From: Rhodospirillaceae bacterium UBA4479 | GTDB lineage: Bacteria; Pseudomonadota; Alphaproteobacteria; Rhodospirillales; Casp-alpha2 | Reading direction: 5' to 3' | NCBI GenBank assembly: GCA_002389175.1 | Contig: DGNZ01000145.1 | Coordinates: 1 to 6,879 of the forward strand | Length of the DNA: 6,879 nt | Program-made: the position numbers and the translations under genes | Shown here: piece after piece, positions 6,667 to 6,879 of the stretch | Layout: each line of letters opens with the position of its first letter | Numbering within the stretch: the first letter of the stretch is position 1 | Notes under the pieces: generated by a model | Told to the model about the DNA's origin: nothing | The model's input: only the letters and a program-made list of their open reading frames with translations | Databases searched by the model: none

Positions 6667-6695
6667 GATATAAATCGTCGCGAGCCAATTGTCAG
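6667..6695 (-). promoter_or_regulatory. Sigma-70-type promoter for sdhE-mfd
   Basis: On the minus strand the -35 is CTGACA (6690-6695, 5 of 6 to TTGACA) and the -10 is TATATC (6667-6672, 4 of 6 to TATAAT), separated by exactly 17 bases. Transcription would start near 6660, giving a leader of about 30 bases to the sdhE TTG. This is the only well-spaced promoter pair I find in the gap. Confidence 0.6.
6669..6674 (+). promoter_or_regulatory. Possible -10 element for recG, overlapping the sdhE -10
   Basis: TATAAA on the plus strand (5 of 6 to TATAAT) shares four bases with the -10 of the opposing promoter. A start near 6680 would give a leader of about 33 bases to the recG ATG. The -35 is poor: the best candidate, TCGACG at 6644-6649, sits 19 bases away. 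Call tentative. Confidence 0.35.
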
Positions 6696-6713
6696 CGTCC
6701 GAAAAGACGAAAA

Positions 6714-6879
6714 ATGCGCCCGGAAATTTTATTTGCCCTATTTAAGCCGATTACGACCCTCAAAGGGATCGGTGCGCGTACGGGCGCGCTGATTGAAAAA
6801 CTGGCAGGGCCCCACGTTATTGACCTGGTTTGGCACCTGCCGAGCGACGTCATAGACCGCCGCCACTCGCCCAAAATCG
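6714..6879 (+). CDS. recG: ATP-dependent DNA helicase RecG (N-terminal 55 residues, 3' end outside window)
   Basis: The frame from ATG at 6714 to the window edge encodes MRPEILFALFKPITTLKGIG and continues through ARTGALIEKLAGPHVIDLVWHLP, DVIDRRHSPKI. This is the N-terminal part of the alphaproteobacterial RecG wedge region, with the LKGIGARTGALIEKL helix-hairpin-like segment and the WHLPxxxIDRR motif. RecG remodels stalled replication forks and Holliday junctions; its helicase motor would lie beyond the window. A weak purine-rich site (GAAAAGA, 6701-6707) precedes the ATG. The gene is divergent from sdhE-mfd, a common order in Alphaproteobacteria. Both Mfd and RecG have a TRG-motif translocase, so the two repair translocases share one control region. 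Confidence 0.92.
   Translation, partial: MRPEILFALFKPITTLKGIGARTGALIEKLAGPHVIDLVWHLPSDVIDRRHSPKI

Noticed and set aside
1..6879. Novel defence, mobile or secondary-metabolism system
   Set aside because: Every long gene is accounted for by known housekeeping families except one 172-residue protein, and there are no repeats arrays, integrases, transposases or toxin genes.

Overview
The window reads as chromosomal housekeeping DNA from an alphaproteobacterium. This is inferred from the protein sequences and from the recG / sdhE-mfd arrangement (divergent, with sdhE directly ahead of mfd), which is common in that class. Base composition is moderate and fairly even. I see no mobile element, CRISPR array, tRNA or rRNA, and no sign of recent transfer. 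Coding density is very high: no gap between genes is longer than about 100 bases.

Left part, plus strand: the 3' end of a cobalt-type nitrile hydratase alpha-subunit gene (nthA-like, cut by the window edge), then a complete glutaryl-CoA dehydrogenase gene (gcdH). After a gap of about 100 bases holding two perfect inverted repeats comes a DsbA-fold, FrnE-like cytoplasmic oxidoreductase gene. It overlaps by 4 bases (GTGA) with a 172-residue gene of unknown function, so the last two are very likely one translationally coupled unit.

Right part, minus strand: mfd (transcription-repair coupling factor, 1146 residues, all key motifs intact) converges on the unknown gene across about 40 bases. Upstream of mfd, and again overlapping by GTGA, lies sdhE, the FAD-assembly factor for succinate dehydrogenase. 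On the far right the first 55 codons of recG run on the plus strand, divergent from sdhE. The 83-base gap between recG and sdhE holds a good sigma-70-type promoter for sdhE-mfd, and its -10 overlaps a second -10-like hexamer facing recG.

Functionally the window joins several unrelated housekeeping jobs: nitrile hydration, lysine/tryptophan/aromatic degradation through glutaryl-CoA, thiol-disulfide or isomerase chemistry, flavinylation of succinate dehydrogenase, and two DNA repair helicases/translocases (Mfd and RecG) sharing a divergent control region.

I do not find an undescribed system. The points most worth a second look are a Cys in place of the conserved Arg of the SdhE RGxxE motif, a 12-bp perfect inverted repeat just ahead of the FrnE-like gene, the overlapping divergent promoters of sdhE and recG, and the uncharacterised gene coupled to the FrnE-like gene.
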